The notes beneath the pieces were generated by a model that ran no database searches, had not been told where the DNA came from, and was given only the letters and a program-made list of their open reading frames with translations. A stretch of DNA of 64,000 bases from Centroberyx gerrardi (Eukaryota; Chordata; Actinopteri; Beryciformes; Berycidae). The translations under genes and the position numbers were made by a program. The stretch lies in the NCBI RefSeq assembly GCF_048128805.1, contig NC_136000.1, positions 14,168,854 to 14,232,853 of the forward strand, given 5' to 3'. How positions within the stretch are numbered: position 1 is the stretch's first letter; every line of letters starts with the position of its first letter. Below are positions 23,939 to 35,045 of this stretch, in pieces.

Positions 23939-26900
23939 TCAGTTTGCTTTCCTCTTCTTGGTACGGAAACGCCTCTTCCTTTGCTTGTAGAGATGGCGGA
24001 AGTTGATACATAGTCCTGAAAAAAGACAACGCTGCCATTAGAACGTAGCACTTGTTGAGAAACTTATATGCTCGCAGTTTGTGTGTGTGGAGACTCACCC
24101 AGAAACATGAGAACGAGATATATGTACAGGACATGAGAGAAGCTGATGGAGGTGCCAATGGCTTTAGGCAGAGGAATGCTGAAGAGTTTAGTCTTATCAA
24201 AGATGGCGATGGATTGTATCACTGCAACAGCTGTACGGGATCGGGAGACAAGGGGGAGGATTTTAAATACCGGTATTTGTAAAATTATCTTTCGCGCAGA
24301 GGAGCAAACGTAAGCTCACCTTCAGCTAAAACGCCTAGCGGGTACAGCGGGATCCAGATCGTGTACCTCAGCCAAGTGAGGGTTTTCCACTCCGTATCAA
24401 AACAGCCCAGCATGTAAAATGGATACCTGACGGAAACAATAGAATCTCAGAGAAGAGCCACACTCTGTAAACACAATAGCCTCACATTCACACTGTTGTT
24501 GATTCCACTGTTAGGAGCTGTTGGCAACAAACCATTTAAAGGCAACTGGATACAAAACAAGACTACAATTCAGCAAGAGAACTTTAAGTTCGTTAGTCCA
24601 ACTCAAGTGTTCACCATGAGCAATGGCATGCAGATGCATACTCACCTAAAAATCTCAATGGCGCTCCACAGATAGAAAACGAAGAACACGACTGGCTTGT
24701 TGTGCATTTCCTCCAAGCTACCAAAAATGATGAAGAGGATAAAATTCCTTCCAACCACCTGGAGATAAAGGATCACAAGTCACAGTAACACCTAGATGTA
24801 ATGAATTAGTAATTATGCTAGACATTTATTGGCAGTACATGGGTGATAAGGATAGTAGGTGTTCAACGCAGGTGTGACCGCATATGACAAGACTCAAATG
24901 AACATCCAGTACCTGTATAAGAGTTGGAACAACGCCTGTCCTGACGACTCCAAACGCAGCGTTGAGGACCTCAACTGCTGCCAATATCTGGCAGAAGAAC
25001 ATAACGTCCGATATGGTGTGAAATGTGTCATAGAGAGAATCTGAAATGAGAGAAGTGCTGTGTTTGATGGGTCTTCAGAAGTTTTTGCTATACTAAATGA
25101 AATCCATGAAAGAAAAATGTATTGAATACAAAACATGCAGTGCGATGCCTCCCCACCTTGGCCAAAGATAAAGAGCCGCACGGTCATGTTGGCAAAGATC
25201 CAGGAGAAGCCGAGGAACTGGACCAGGTTATAGGTGAACAAAAACACACTCTTCAGACTGATGAACCCTGGAAAGAGGCCATTTAAAAGAGAAACACAAA
25301 TTGCTTGAACAAACACGACACAAGTTAGTCCACTGCAAAAATTTCCAATTTAAGTGTTATCATCTCGAATTAAGAATACACCATTTTTTGGCAAATAAAC
25401 TAAGAACAAGTTACTGTCCTACAACAAAAATATTTGGTCACAGTTTCACCTGTGTGTTGAGGATTTATATAGTTCACTAAAATGCATGCCAATACTTTTA
25501 CCTCATTAGGTACAGTATGTTTAGTAGACAGTACAAGCTAGTTTAGCATCATCAAATAACCAGTATATAGTGAAACTTTTATTAATCTTCTCATCACACA
25601 AAAATAGGTTGATTAAACGGCTTATTTGCCAATCAGTGTATTTCTTTCATACCAGACAGCCAAAAAATCTTTTCATATTTTTGACTAAAGAATTAGGTCA
25701 GTGCCATTATCTTCCTTCACTGGCAGGTTCTGTCACTAGCATCAAGAAATCTTGGGGCGGCGGTATCTTAGAGGTTAGAGAAGCAAGTTTGTGACCAGAA
25801 GTTTAGTTTGAATTTCCAGACCAGCTGAGAAAAATGTGGGTGGGTAAAGTAAATGAAAAGCTGCTATCGAGCTGCTGAAAGAGAGCCAACATGCTCAGCT
25901 GATTTTCCCTAGATAAATAAAGGGTTAAAAATAAACACTGCCTTCACTGCTTTGAAGAATTCTTGGAAACCATATCTCAGTTTTTGAAATTTCTGGAATT
26001 TCCCCTCAAGCATGTCACATTTTCTTCAAGTGAGCTGAATAACTGGCTGGAACCGCTTGATAAAATGTCATCATTTGTACTCACGATCCTCTTGACTCCT
26101 TGAAGCCTTCAGCCTGTTCTTTCTCTCCTCCTTTGAGAAGAAAAAAGACAACATTTATACAGGTTCTGCATCTGCGTGGCATCTCTTGATTAGTATATTC
26201 TTTCAATCTCTCAGCACCTTCTATTCAAACTTTTTTTTAACTATCTTAGTTTCAACTCTGTCTTGTATTGACATTGTAAATGGACCCCAGGAGGACTAGT
26301 CTGTCGCTTGTGCATCAACTAACTAATGTTTCACTTTCATTGGCCATTTCTATTTTGAACAAGCATACTTACATATGAATTCATAAAGTTTCCTTCGACA
26401 TTAGCGTTCTTTTTAAAAGACTCAATATGAATAATTGCAAACAAGCAAAATTACCTCTTAATAACAAAGAGCACAGAAAAATACTCATTGTGTATGTGTG
26501 TTAGAAGTATAACTTTTTGGATAAGGTTTATATAATAAAAGTGAGTGGCAGTAATACAGATACCCGGGGCAGCAAAACTGGTTAAGTGTTCTTGAAGTCA
26601 CACAAAGGTGTAAATAGCTAAAAAGTGAAAATGTTGCACTGAGGTGAAACGGCTTTCATCTCACCTTTTCACGAATCTCCATCTCAGCATCTGACTCGTC
26701 CAGCCAGCGGTCGAAGTCAGGAGCCAGGAAGACTGGCTTGCGCTCCTGTAAGGTCAGTCTGTCCCACCAGCCGCGCTGCTCTTTCCTCACTGTGATATTC
26801 ACCTGCCGCTGAGTGGACTTATGGCTCACCTGGGCACACAGGTTCATCAACAACATGAGGGTGACAAACAGGAACAGTATGTCTGTTCTCAACTTGACAA

Positions 26901-27991
26901 ACCAATTAAAGACAGCTACATACCTGTGGCTTCACCGGCAAATGAAACTCCAGATTGAACGCATATTCATTTTCTCCTTTTGCACCACGGCCCTGGGCTG
27001 CAAACAGACAAAAATACAAACGTTCATGAATCATTAGCTTCATTCTTTTAAATTCCCTTTTTTCCTCAGAGTCAAATGTGCATCAGTACAAGTACCACAG
27101 AAATACTGGATCTCACCTCTAAAGTGAAGGACGTTTTCATGTACACTGACATCAATATTCTGCAAGAGGAAGCAGATAGACAGATTAGTTGAATTTCCTC
27201 CTATAGAATAAAAACTGATGTAGTGGCCTAGTTCCTGTCCACATTACCATCAAACAAGGACTGAAAAAATATAACCCAAAACACTAATAGTTATGAACAC
27301 TTTAACAACATTAAAGTTAGAATGAGCATCATCCAAACGACAAAAAATTCTTGCCAGTGTATTACCAATCAGAATAATTATCTATAGTCAGTCCGCCTAG
27401 TCCGGGAAGTGGACCGTTTCACACAATCCCCGCCCACATTTAGATCTAGTCCCTGTCACTGTGAAAGTAAAACTTGGTGAAGAAGACCCCAGATGCGTTT
27501 AAGTGCTTTGTGCTGGACAGCATATCACATTATTTCATTTCAATAATGCATAACTAACTGACTGATCCCATGTGACAGTAAGACGATACTCATCAGCATA
27601 GAAATGCCTAACTGAATATTGGATTAGTGGGTTCAAACCTAAGAGGTAGTGGTATGGTAGGCCTTGGCTCTAGGCTCTAGAACAGCCATCACCAGAGATT
27701 ATAAAAAATTAAAAAAAAAGTATCTGCTACCACTTTGTAGGATCTATACCGCCAATATGCAAATTGTGCAGTCACGTGGTATTTCCAAAAACCTAAAGCC
27801 CTTGCACCATTTAATACCCACTCGAATACTTTAAATTGGGTAAATACTACCCTACGCAATTTTATAATGAAAGGTGGGCGCAGACATTGTGAACAACAGA
27901 CTATTTAGCTCACCTGTGCGTCTATCAGCTCCACTCGCAGGTAAATGTCTTCATGGCGTTGAGCCCAGTACACGAGCGGTGTGAGCGTCAT
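23939..27991 (-). CDS. HACD3: Very-long-chain (3R)-3-hydroxyacyl-CoA dehydratase 3
   Basis: Eleven exons in minus order: 27991-27914, 27159-27117, 26997-26924, 26829-26665, 26130-26085, 25267-25157, 25040-24913, 24758-24646, 24426-24320, 24230-24099, 24015-23939. All are in frame and give 357 aa (human 362). HACD enzymes catalyse the third step of very-long-chain fatty-acid elongation in the ER membrane, dehydrating 3-hydroxyacyl-CoA (known). Residues 1 to about 90 form a CS/p23-like domain starting LTPLVYWAQRHEDIYLRVEL. A charged linker follows (APDFDRWLDESDAEME, then an EERKNRLK stretch). The multi-pass PTPLA domain has NLVQFLGFSWI, FILFIIFGSLEEM and LYPLGVLAE. Tyr281 and Glu288 in that last motif sit at the spacing of the catalytic Tyr/Glu pair of the yeast homologue. 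The C-terminus is basic (KKRKAN), as in ER-resident relatives. The gene is head to head with PPCDC. Confidence 0.95.
25754..25937 (+). mobile_element. tRNA-derived SINE
   Basis: It begins GGGCGGCGGTATCTTAGAGG with a pol III A-box-like part (TTAGAGGTTAGAGAAGC). A degraded B-box-like part follows (GTTTGAATTTCCAG), then a tail ending in AAATAAAGGGTTAAAAATAA. The structure fits a teleost tRNA SINE in a HACD3 intron. The family name is not determined. Confidence 0.55.
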
Positions 27992-28283
27992 ATTGTGGCG
28001 TTTAATGCAGCTTGATTTCAGATTAATAGTTGGAGTCGAGAATGAATGAAGTCCCCAAATTACATGCTAGCCGGTCAGGAGGCTACAATGGATAGCCAGA
28101 ATATACTGCGAACGCGCTCGCTCGCCATCTGTCAGTGCAACAACGTGCTCGTGCATGAGACAGAGCAGTTGGTCCCCTCCTCTCTGATTGGCTGGCCGTC
28201 AGTGTTTACGGAAGCGGTGAAGGGGAAATAATTTGCGGAAGCACATACGGATATATTCCTGTGGTTGTTGGTGATGTGCTAAC
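27992..28283. promoter_or_regulatory. Bidirectional HACD3/PPCDC promoter
   Basis: The start codons of HACD3 (27991, minus) and PPCDC (28284, plus) are 292 bp apart with nothing coding between them. The segment holds an inverted CCAAT box (ATTGG, 28187-28191), two CGGAAG ETS-type cores (28209-28214 and 28236-28241), CpG-containing stretches near 28110-28120, and no obvious TATA box. This is the usual make-up of a divergent housekeeping promoter. Confidence 0.65.
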
Positions 28284-31200
28284 ATGCAGACAGACTGTCG
28301 TGTTGCTTGTCCAAAATTTGATTTGCTGAATTCTTGTGGCACATTTCGTGTCCTTGTTGGCGTGACAGGAAGCGTCGCAGCGCTGAAGCTGCCTCTTTTG
28401 GTCTCCCAACTTCTTGAACTACCCGGGGTGAGCTGCTCTCCTCTGTAGCAGCGGTCCTCACACCCGGTCCTCGGGTCCAGAGTATTGATACTACTAGTAG
28501 TGCTACTTCCAGGCAGTTAACCTGTCGTCCTAGGTGTAAATCACTCCCTGGTTTGACAGCTAGACTGAAAACTACCTGACAGAACAGAAAACCAGCAGTA
28601 CTCTGGCAGGTCCGGATTTGAGGACCATTGCTCTATAGAGATGTTATTATTTTTTACAATCAGCATTTAACTAACGTTACATGTGTCTCTTGCCATTATA
28701 GTCAGTTACATATTACTCTACTGATAGACCACGTATAATCTAACCGCTAGATGGAGATGTTGCGGTTTTTAAGCAGCAATACATAAAACAACAACAACAA
28801 TAATTATTATACTAACTACTTTTATATAGTAGTTTTCTTATCAAAAATTACACAGTGCAGTAGAATTAAATGGGCAAAACAATCATACTAACAAAATGAT
28901 CAAGTATAGGCTAATAAAGGGAGGACTGGTAGTGCTGGTTCTATTAACGCCTCTTCAGCAGAACAGAATTAGCACAAGATGTATATGAATGTAAAATTAA
29001 CACAGCAATACAACTTTACAATAAATAATAACACTACAGGCGTGAAAGTCTATGCAACAGTTTTGGCAAACCCTTAAGTAGGCTATCAATTTGAAGCCAA
29101 AAAAGAAGTAAAAAAAAAAAAAAAAGAGTCATTTGGAGGCCCAAGGTGACAAGACAACTTTAGATTTATCATCATTAAGGTGGAAAATGTTTTATGACAT
29201 CTAACATAAGGCAAGAGTATCAAGACTACTTGTATCACTGAATTTTACAGGGAAATACAGTTGAGCTTTATCAGCATAGCAATTACAATTAATATATTTT
29301 TAAAATTGTATTTATTATTATTATATTATATAGGATCCCCATTTGCTGACATCTTAGCGACTCATAGTCAGAGACTGCTGACACCTCACCTCATATATAG
29401 AAATATTTTGTCAATGAATTATGTGACCAAGTGAGAGTATATTAATGAACAGTGGTGGAAAGAGCACTTGAATGTCCTACTCAAGTAGAAGTACTGTTAC
29501 TTTGCTGATATTGTACTTAAGTAGAATTAAAAGTACTAGTGTTGAAATTCTACTTAAGTAAAAGTAAAAAGCAGCTAATTTAAAATGTATTCAGAGTAGA
29601 GTTTTATTATTATTATATTTTTAGATGTTATTTTTTCCCATGCGATTCTAAAAGGCAGAGAGGACAAAGTTCAAACTTCAAACAAGATTATTTACAAAAT
29701 AAAGTGCACAAAAAAAGCAAAGCCTGATTACTCTTCTCTTCTTTGTTGACTGACGTTTCACTGCCAATGGCTCCACATTTGGCCAATTTACAATTGTGCT
29801 AATGGAAAGCCTACAAAAATATACTCTGTAATGGATGTGATTTAAAATGTAGCTAAGTACAATACTTCAGTAAAATATATACTTACTGACTTTAACAAAT
29901 ACTCAAAAGAGTACAAGTAGCCTACACAAAAAAAGCTACTCAGTTACAGTAACATGAGTAAATGTAATTAGTTACTTCCACCCTTGTAAATGAATAACCA
30001 TGTAGGACCTGTGATGAAACCTTGAGGTACTGCACAGCTAAATTTGGCTGAGCATGATACACAACTGCTGCAGGCAACAGAGAACTGTCTTTCTGGTAGA
30101 TAAGATATGAACCAAATTAAAAGTAGTTGTAATCCCCTCAAAATCTCTAAGACGATAAACTGATATCATGACCAACATCATGTTGTGATGAGCAGTGTCC
30201 TAGGCAGCAGAAAGGTCAAGCAAAAATAGAACTGAACATTCACCCGTATCTACTACCATCTGCTAGTATCTGTCCTACTCTCTTGTAGCCCTAAGACAGT
30301 CTTTCCTGTTTCCTGTGAGGGCGGAAAAAAAAATCAGATATACTAGACTTCTACCCTGGCCATAAGCAGTTTGTTGGCTGAAAGAGATCTCTAGCTCTGA
30401 TACCATCTTTCATATTCAACCACCAAAATGTGCTAAAAAAATGTGTTAAAAATCCCGTGACTGTCTCCCCTTGTGCTCTAGGTGGATGTCAGAGTCGTCA
30501 CCACTGAGCATGCCAAGCACTTCTATAACCCTGCTGAGGTTGCGGTGAAAATCTATAATGACAAGGATGAGTGGGAGGTAATGATGCACTTCTCAAATGT
30601 CTTAATAGGCCATTGTTAATGGAGAGTCTAAGGTATCCTGCATTCCAGCAAGGAAGTGACTGTCTCATTGGTTGTTTGTCTGGTCTCTGTTGTAGCTGTG
30701 GACGCAGCGCTCTGACCCGGTGCTGCACATTGAGCTGCGGCGCTGGGCAGACCTGTTCGTCATCGCCCCGTTAGATGCCAACACTCTTGGAAAGATTTCT
30801 AATGGCATTTGTGACAATCTGCTGGTGAGAGCATACAATTATTAGGTTGGATGTGAATAGTCAGATTTCCCACAAATTATAATTTTATACATGTATATAA
30901 TAATTGTCTTTGCTCATTCTATGTTGTCAGTGTGTATTTGTGTTCATGGACCCCAGGAAGGCTAGCAACCACATAGGTGGAAGCTAATCGTAATCCAAAT
31001 AAACAATAAATAATAAATTGTTATATTACACATGGATCATTTCTTATCTGAATTCTCAGGTATGAGACGTAGGAAATCACACACTGATAAAAAAACATTT
31101 CAGACCTAAACCGTCATCAATCCATATGCACCTGAAGTACAAAAACATATATGAGGACTTATTAGAGCGCAGACTTTTTTCCTATTTGTCTATTTAACTG

Positions 31201-33563
31201 AATTCTCAAAAATGATTCCCAGGTTGATTATTATTTGTCATTGGCAGACATGTGTGGTACGAGCCTGGGATACCAGTCGGCCTCTCCTCTTCTGCCCTGC
31301 CATGAACACAGCCATGTGGCAGCACCCCATCACCGCCCGGCAGGTGGCCAGCCTCAAAGAGTTTGGATATGTGGAGATCCCCTGCATTGCCAAGAAGCTC
31401 GTGTGTGGAGATGAAGGTGCGTATTGATACCAGACAAGCCAAGATTCATTCACCCCCTTAAACTGCCAATAAGTCAGTTTTCCTTTTATTTTCCCCCATA
31501 TTTTATTACATTGATTTCACACAGGAATGTGAACTATCACAATAGTTATGTATTTATTTCATCTGGACATGTCTAAAAGAAGCAGCATCTTTTATGTGTA
31601 ATGTAAAAAAAAACTTGAATAATCATTCTATAGTAACATAATTTGCAGGGTGGCTTAAAAATCTGTACCGGCTCTTATCTATAAAAAAAACAAAGGCCAC
31701 TTTACTAATTAGTGTCTTGATAGATAAGTTGAAAGAAAAAGATTTACAGGGTTAATCATTATTTTAAAATGCTAATAAATAAATGCCTAACATTATTATT
31801 ATTCATTTATTTATTTATTTATTTTTTTCACTTAAAGAATTTTTGCCTTGTGAAATGCTGAACAACACCCATTTTAGGAAAAGTCAAAAGTCTGTAGCCA
31901 GTGGGTTTTATCATAATAAAGTAAAATATATTTGAAAACACAAAAAGTAAGAAATGACCTGTTGGCAGCTGTAGTGTTAAGAGTTCATTAATTGAACTTG
32001 ATTTTAGATGAACAAATTCATACTTTCAATGATGGTCTCACAAGACACAAAAAGCCTCTTTAAAGGCAGTAATTGGCATTAAAATAAATTAAATAAAAAG
32101 AAGAAGAGCTAAAACAGACACAACTGAGAGAAAGACAATGACACAACACAGAATAGATGAGGTGACAAATAGAACAACAGATGGTATAAGAAGAGAGTGG
32201 ACAGGCAGCATGTAGCACCACAGTGCATATGATATAACATTAATGGTCTAATGGCAGGTTATAAATAGCGTAGCAGTCATCAAACTGGTAAAACAAGCAA
32301 TATGACATTGGCAAACATCATATGACAACAAGCCACACAGATAACAAGGACACATTAGAGCACAGAGACTTAAGTAATGATTTTAGTTTAGCGGTAGTTG
32401 TTGTGTGGTAAGAAAATAGGTTTCAGAGATAATCAGGCGTCAGGCGTAATGAGAGAATGTAATGAGAGTCCTTGAAGGCAGATTTTGAGATAAAACCAAC
32501 CCGTTCCACTGTCTTTTCTAGGCCATTCTAGTTGCCGGTAGCAGCAAAGTGAAATAAGGTTTGGCCAAGAATTACAGTAGCTTTAGGGCCTTTTTTCTTT
32601 TGACATCCATCTATAGGACAGGATTGGCTGATCAAGCACTCTGAGTAACGTTAGGGTTAAGTAAGGAGAAGACAGACCAAGTGGAGTTTTGAAAAGTCCT
32701 GAAAAACAAGTGAATTTTATTGGCTGGTAAGCAGAAGACAAATTGCAGGGGAGAATACAATCCTTCGCAAGCTCAAGGTAACAGTCGGAGCTACATTACA
32801 AAAATACTGGACACCAAGTTCATTTGTGCTTCTGCATGAGGGGGAAAAAAGTCTGACATTTTTCAGTGGCTCTTCAAAGATGTCAGCAGGCTGTGCATTC
32901 TTTTATTTTCTAACTCTAAGATAATATTACAAGATGATACCCAGCAGCTGTAAACATGTATCTTCAGAAACCTGATGAGTCGTCTCAGCGCACGTGAACT
33001 CATCGTATATTCAGTTCGCTCCCAAGGTAATAAATATGTGATGCAGATTGTCTATTCCATACCCCAAAGTAATTATTTGTATTAATAACAGGCTAGGCAC
33101 CTTGTGTGTGTGACACTTTAATAAACTAACCAATCAAAATCAATAATGTATCAAAAATGGAATAAAATAGAAATTATAGGTAATATATGAATTAAAAATA
33201 AAAATATAGGAATTCCTAATTATAAAACCTATATGATAAATATGATTCTATGCAATGCTATGGACAATACTCATATGCAATGCATCCTAATCAATCAACA
33301 CAGTGATTTCTGATCAGATCAGTGTAGTGTGGTTAGCATCAAGCCATTCACCTCAGCTGCTGAGTCACTGTAACCAAGCACCAGGAGGCTGATTCTGCAA
33401 ATCAATGTTTATAGGCCATTGATTGATACTTTATGTCTCCCTGTACAGACGGTGTTTGTGTTTATCTGTTGCAGGTAAAGGGGCGATGGCAGAGGTATCA
33501 ACTATCGTTAATGTTGTCAAACAGCATCTCCAGAAACCTGATGAGTCGTCTCAGCACACGTGA
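28284..33563 (+). CDS. PPCDC: Phosphopantothenoylcysteine decarboxylase
   Basis: Five exons: 28284-28427, 30482-30577, 30696-30824, 31248-31416, 33475-33563. All are in frame and give 208 aa (human about 204). PPCDC is an FMN enzyme that decarboxylates 4'-phosphopantothenoylcysteine to 4'-phosphopantetheine, the third-to-last step of CoA synthesis (known). Features seen: the flavin-binding start [20 protein letters not shown]; the conserved His in [30 protein letters not shown]; the signature CPAMNTAMW (Asn and Met of the HFCD family); and the Cys-bearing flap KLVCGDEG. Exon 5 encodes [10 protein letters not shown] and ends SSQHT. The ATG at 28284 is chosen because it opens the frame 22 codons before the Rossmann strand; upstream sequence is promoter. 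An AATAAA lies 43 nt after the stop (33606-33611). Part of exon 5 is duplicated in intron 4. Confidence 0.95.
28447..28634. mobile_element. MITE with GGTCCTCA termini
   Basis: The left end AGCGGTCCTCACACCCGGTC mirrors the right end, whose reverse complement reads ATGGTCCTCAAATCCGGACC. The body contains CAGGTAGTTTTCAGTCTAGC in the reverse sense. It fits a short non-autonomous DNA element common in fish introns. It begins about 20 bp after the exon 1 donor of PPCDC. Confidence 0.45.
29310..29372 (-). repeat. LINE 3'-tail-like fragment
   Basis: The A/T tract followed by TAGGATCCCCATT is the reverse complement of the AATGGGGATCCTA motif found at the 3' ends of fish LINEs. It is a fragment only. 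Confidence 0.3.
29450..29986. mobile_element. hAT-like MITE, copy 2
   Basis: The element starts CAGTGGTGGAAAGAG and ends AGTTACTTCCACCCTTG. Internal ACTTAAGTA motifs are shared with 11546-12048 in the opposite orientation. The flanks TTAATGAA (29442-29449) and TAAATGAA (29987-29994) match at 7 of 8 bases, which fits an aged 8-bp hAT target duplication. Confidence 0.65.
30945..31020 (+). repeat. LINE 3'-tail-like fragment
   Basis: GGACCCCAGGAAGGCTAGCA followed by a degenerate AATCCAAATAAACAATAAATAA tail resembles the 3' end of fish LINE elements. A related GGACCCCAGGAGGACTAG fragment is at 26283-26300. Confidence 0.35.
31797..31828. repeat. TTTA tetranucleotide microsatellite
   Basis: Tandem ATTT units in PPCDC intron 4, about 380 bp after the exon 4 donor. 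Confidence 0.75.
32950..33160 (+). pseudogene. Partial duplicate of PPCDC terminal exon and 3' flank
   Basis: This stretch repeats, with a few substitutions and small indels, the end of PPCDC exon 5 and its downstream flank at 33513-33690. Shared blocks include CAGAAACCTGATGAGTCGTC, CATCGTATATTCAGT and AATTATTTGT. The reading frame QKPDESSQ.T followed by TGA is kept in the copy, but the exon's splice acceptor and its first part are missing, so it is probably not used. Copy A has extra sequence at about 33080-33150 relative to the exon copy, or the exon copy lost it. Confidence 0.75.
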
Positions 33564-33754
33564 TCGTCTCATCGTATATTCAGTCCGTCCCAAAGAGCAA
33601 TAGGTAATAAAATATGTGACAAAGATTGTTTATTCCGTGCCTTGAAGCAATTATTTGTGTTAATTATGTATCAAAAATGTGACTGAAACAGCTGTTGAAA
33701 GAAGTCGGCCCGTTGTTCTGTCCCAAATATATATATATTTTTTCTGGTTTAGTC

Positions 33755-35045
33755 ATCTATATCTATTTATCCCCAACTCGCACTGACATGAGTGATGGCT
33801 TGTCCAACCCCGGAGAGAGTTTCCCATCGATTTAAGCCCCTCCCCCTTTCATGATTGGCTGTATTGATCCTGAAGTCGCATTGAGATTTGTGATCGTCTA
33901 TATCTGTTGATCCCAAAGTCGCATTTACATGATTGACAGCTCGTCGGACTCAGGAGAGCAATCCCAAAGCTGCATTGAGATGAGTGATGGCTCGTTGGAC
34001 TTGAGAGAGTGTCACATCGATTGGTGATGTCATTTAAGCCCCTCCCCCTTTGCTGATTGGCTGTTTTTTGATCAACTATATCTATTAATCCCGAAGCTAC
34101 ACTGACATGAGTGATACCTCATCGCACTCAGAGAAGAGTTTCGATTACACTATCGATTAGTGATGTAATTTAAGCCCCTCCCTCTTCCTCAATTGCCTAT
34201 TTTTTCATCGTCCGTTGGTCCGTCCCAGAAATTAGAACGAAATTTGTGATGCTTTTCATCATCTATATCTATTGATCCGATCAGTCACACTGATCTAAGT
34301 GAAGACTCAGGAGATAGTTTTGTATCAATTGATGTTATTTAAGCCCCACCCCCTTTCATGATTGGCTGTTGATTGACATGGGATGTTTTTGATCATCTAT
34401 TGTTTATGGAACTACATTGGGATGTATGATGGCTCATTGGACTCAAGAGAGAGTTTCCTATTGGTTGGTGATGTCATATAATGATGATGTTGGTGACCCC
34501 CCCTTTACTGATTGGCTGTTTTTTGATCATCTATGTGGAAGAAAATTCAACATATGTATTAACAGCTGAACTGGGGTCACCTCAGGGAATGTAAGGTTTC
34601 ATGATGTATGGTCATCTCACTGTAACCCTTGTGCCATAACTTACTATGCCAGAGGTCTTGTTGTCAGAGTGGCTCCTGGATGTCTCCGAGATGTCCATGG
34701 AAGCTCTAACTTAAGACATAACGAGTTGCTTCTACTCTACTTTGGTGACCTGTTCTAATGTCAGCACATTCTGTACGTCCTTGGAAGATACATAAAGGAC
34801 TGGTTCAATCTCTTTCTCTTTGAAGAAGTGTATGTAGCCTGCTGTGTGCATCTCTTCCTCTCATGAGACTCCTTTTAATAAATATATATTCAAGAAAGAC
34901 GAACCTCTGACTCCAGAACATTTCTTCAACAATCTATATCTACTTATCCCAAAGTCACACTGACATCAGTGATGGCTCGTCAAACTCAGGAGAAAGTTTC
35001 CTATTGATTGGTGATGTCATTAATCATTCTCCCTCCCTAAGAGCT
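33755..35045 (+). repeat. Tandem array of diverged promoter-like units
   Basis: About six units of roughly 130-190 bp. Each unit has a head around TCATCTATATCTATTGATCC, a middle GTGATGGCTCGT..GACTCAGGAGAGAG, and a core GATGTCATTTAAGCCCC then CCCCTTT..TGATTGGCTG. Cores are at 33821-33862, 34021-34063, 34158-34200, 34321-34370, 34462-34518 and 35005-35040. A solo LTR splits one unit at 34534-34931. The units differ too much for a recent satellite. No coding sequence. Confidence 0.7.
34534..34931 (+). mobile_element. Solo LTR of a retrotransposon
   Basis: A 398-bp insert starts TGTGGAAGAAA and ends TTTCTTCAACA. Its ends form an imperfect inverted repeat of the TG...CA type. It is flanked by a perfect 5-bp direct repeat ATCTA (34529-34533 and 34932-34936). 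An AATAAA is at 34877-34882, near the end where an R-region signal is expected. Removing the insert rejoins a unit of the surrounding tandem array. No internal retroelement region is present, so this is a solo LTR left by recombination. Gypsy or ERV class cannot be told from the LTR alone. Confidence 0.8.

Larger units (their letters stand above)
28428..30481 (+). other. PPCDC intron 1
   Basis: A 2.05-kb intron filled mostly with mobile-element relics: a MITE right after the donor, a LINE-tail-like fragment near 29310-29370 and a hAT-like element at 29450-29986. Nothing coding was recognised. Confidence 0.6.
31417..33474 (+). other. PPCDC intron 4
   Basis: A 2.06-kb A/T-rich intron. Apart from a TTTA microsatellite and a partial copy of the terminal exon near 32950-33160, nothing was recognised. 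Confidence 0.6.
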
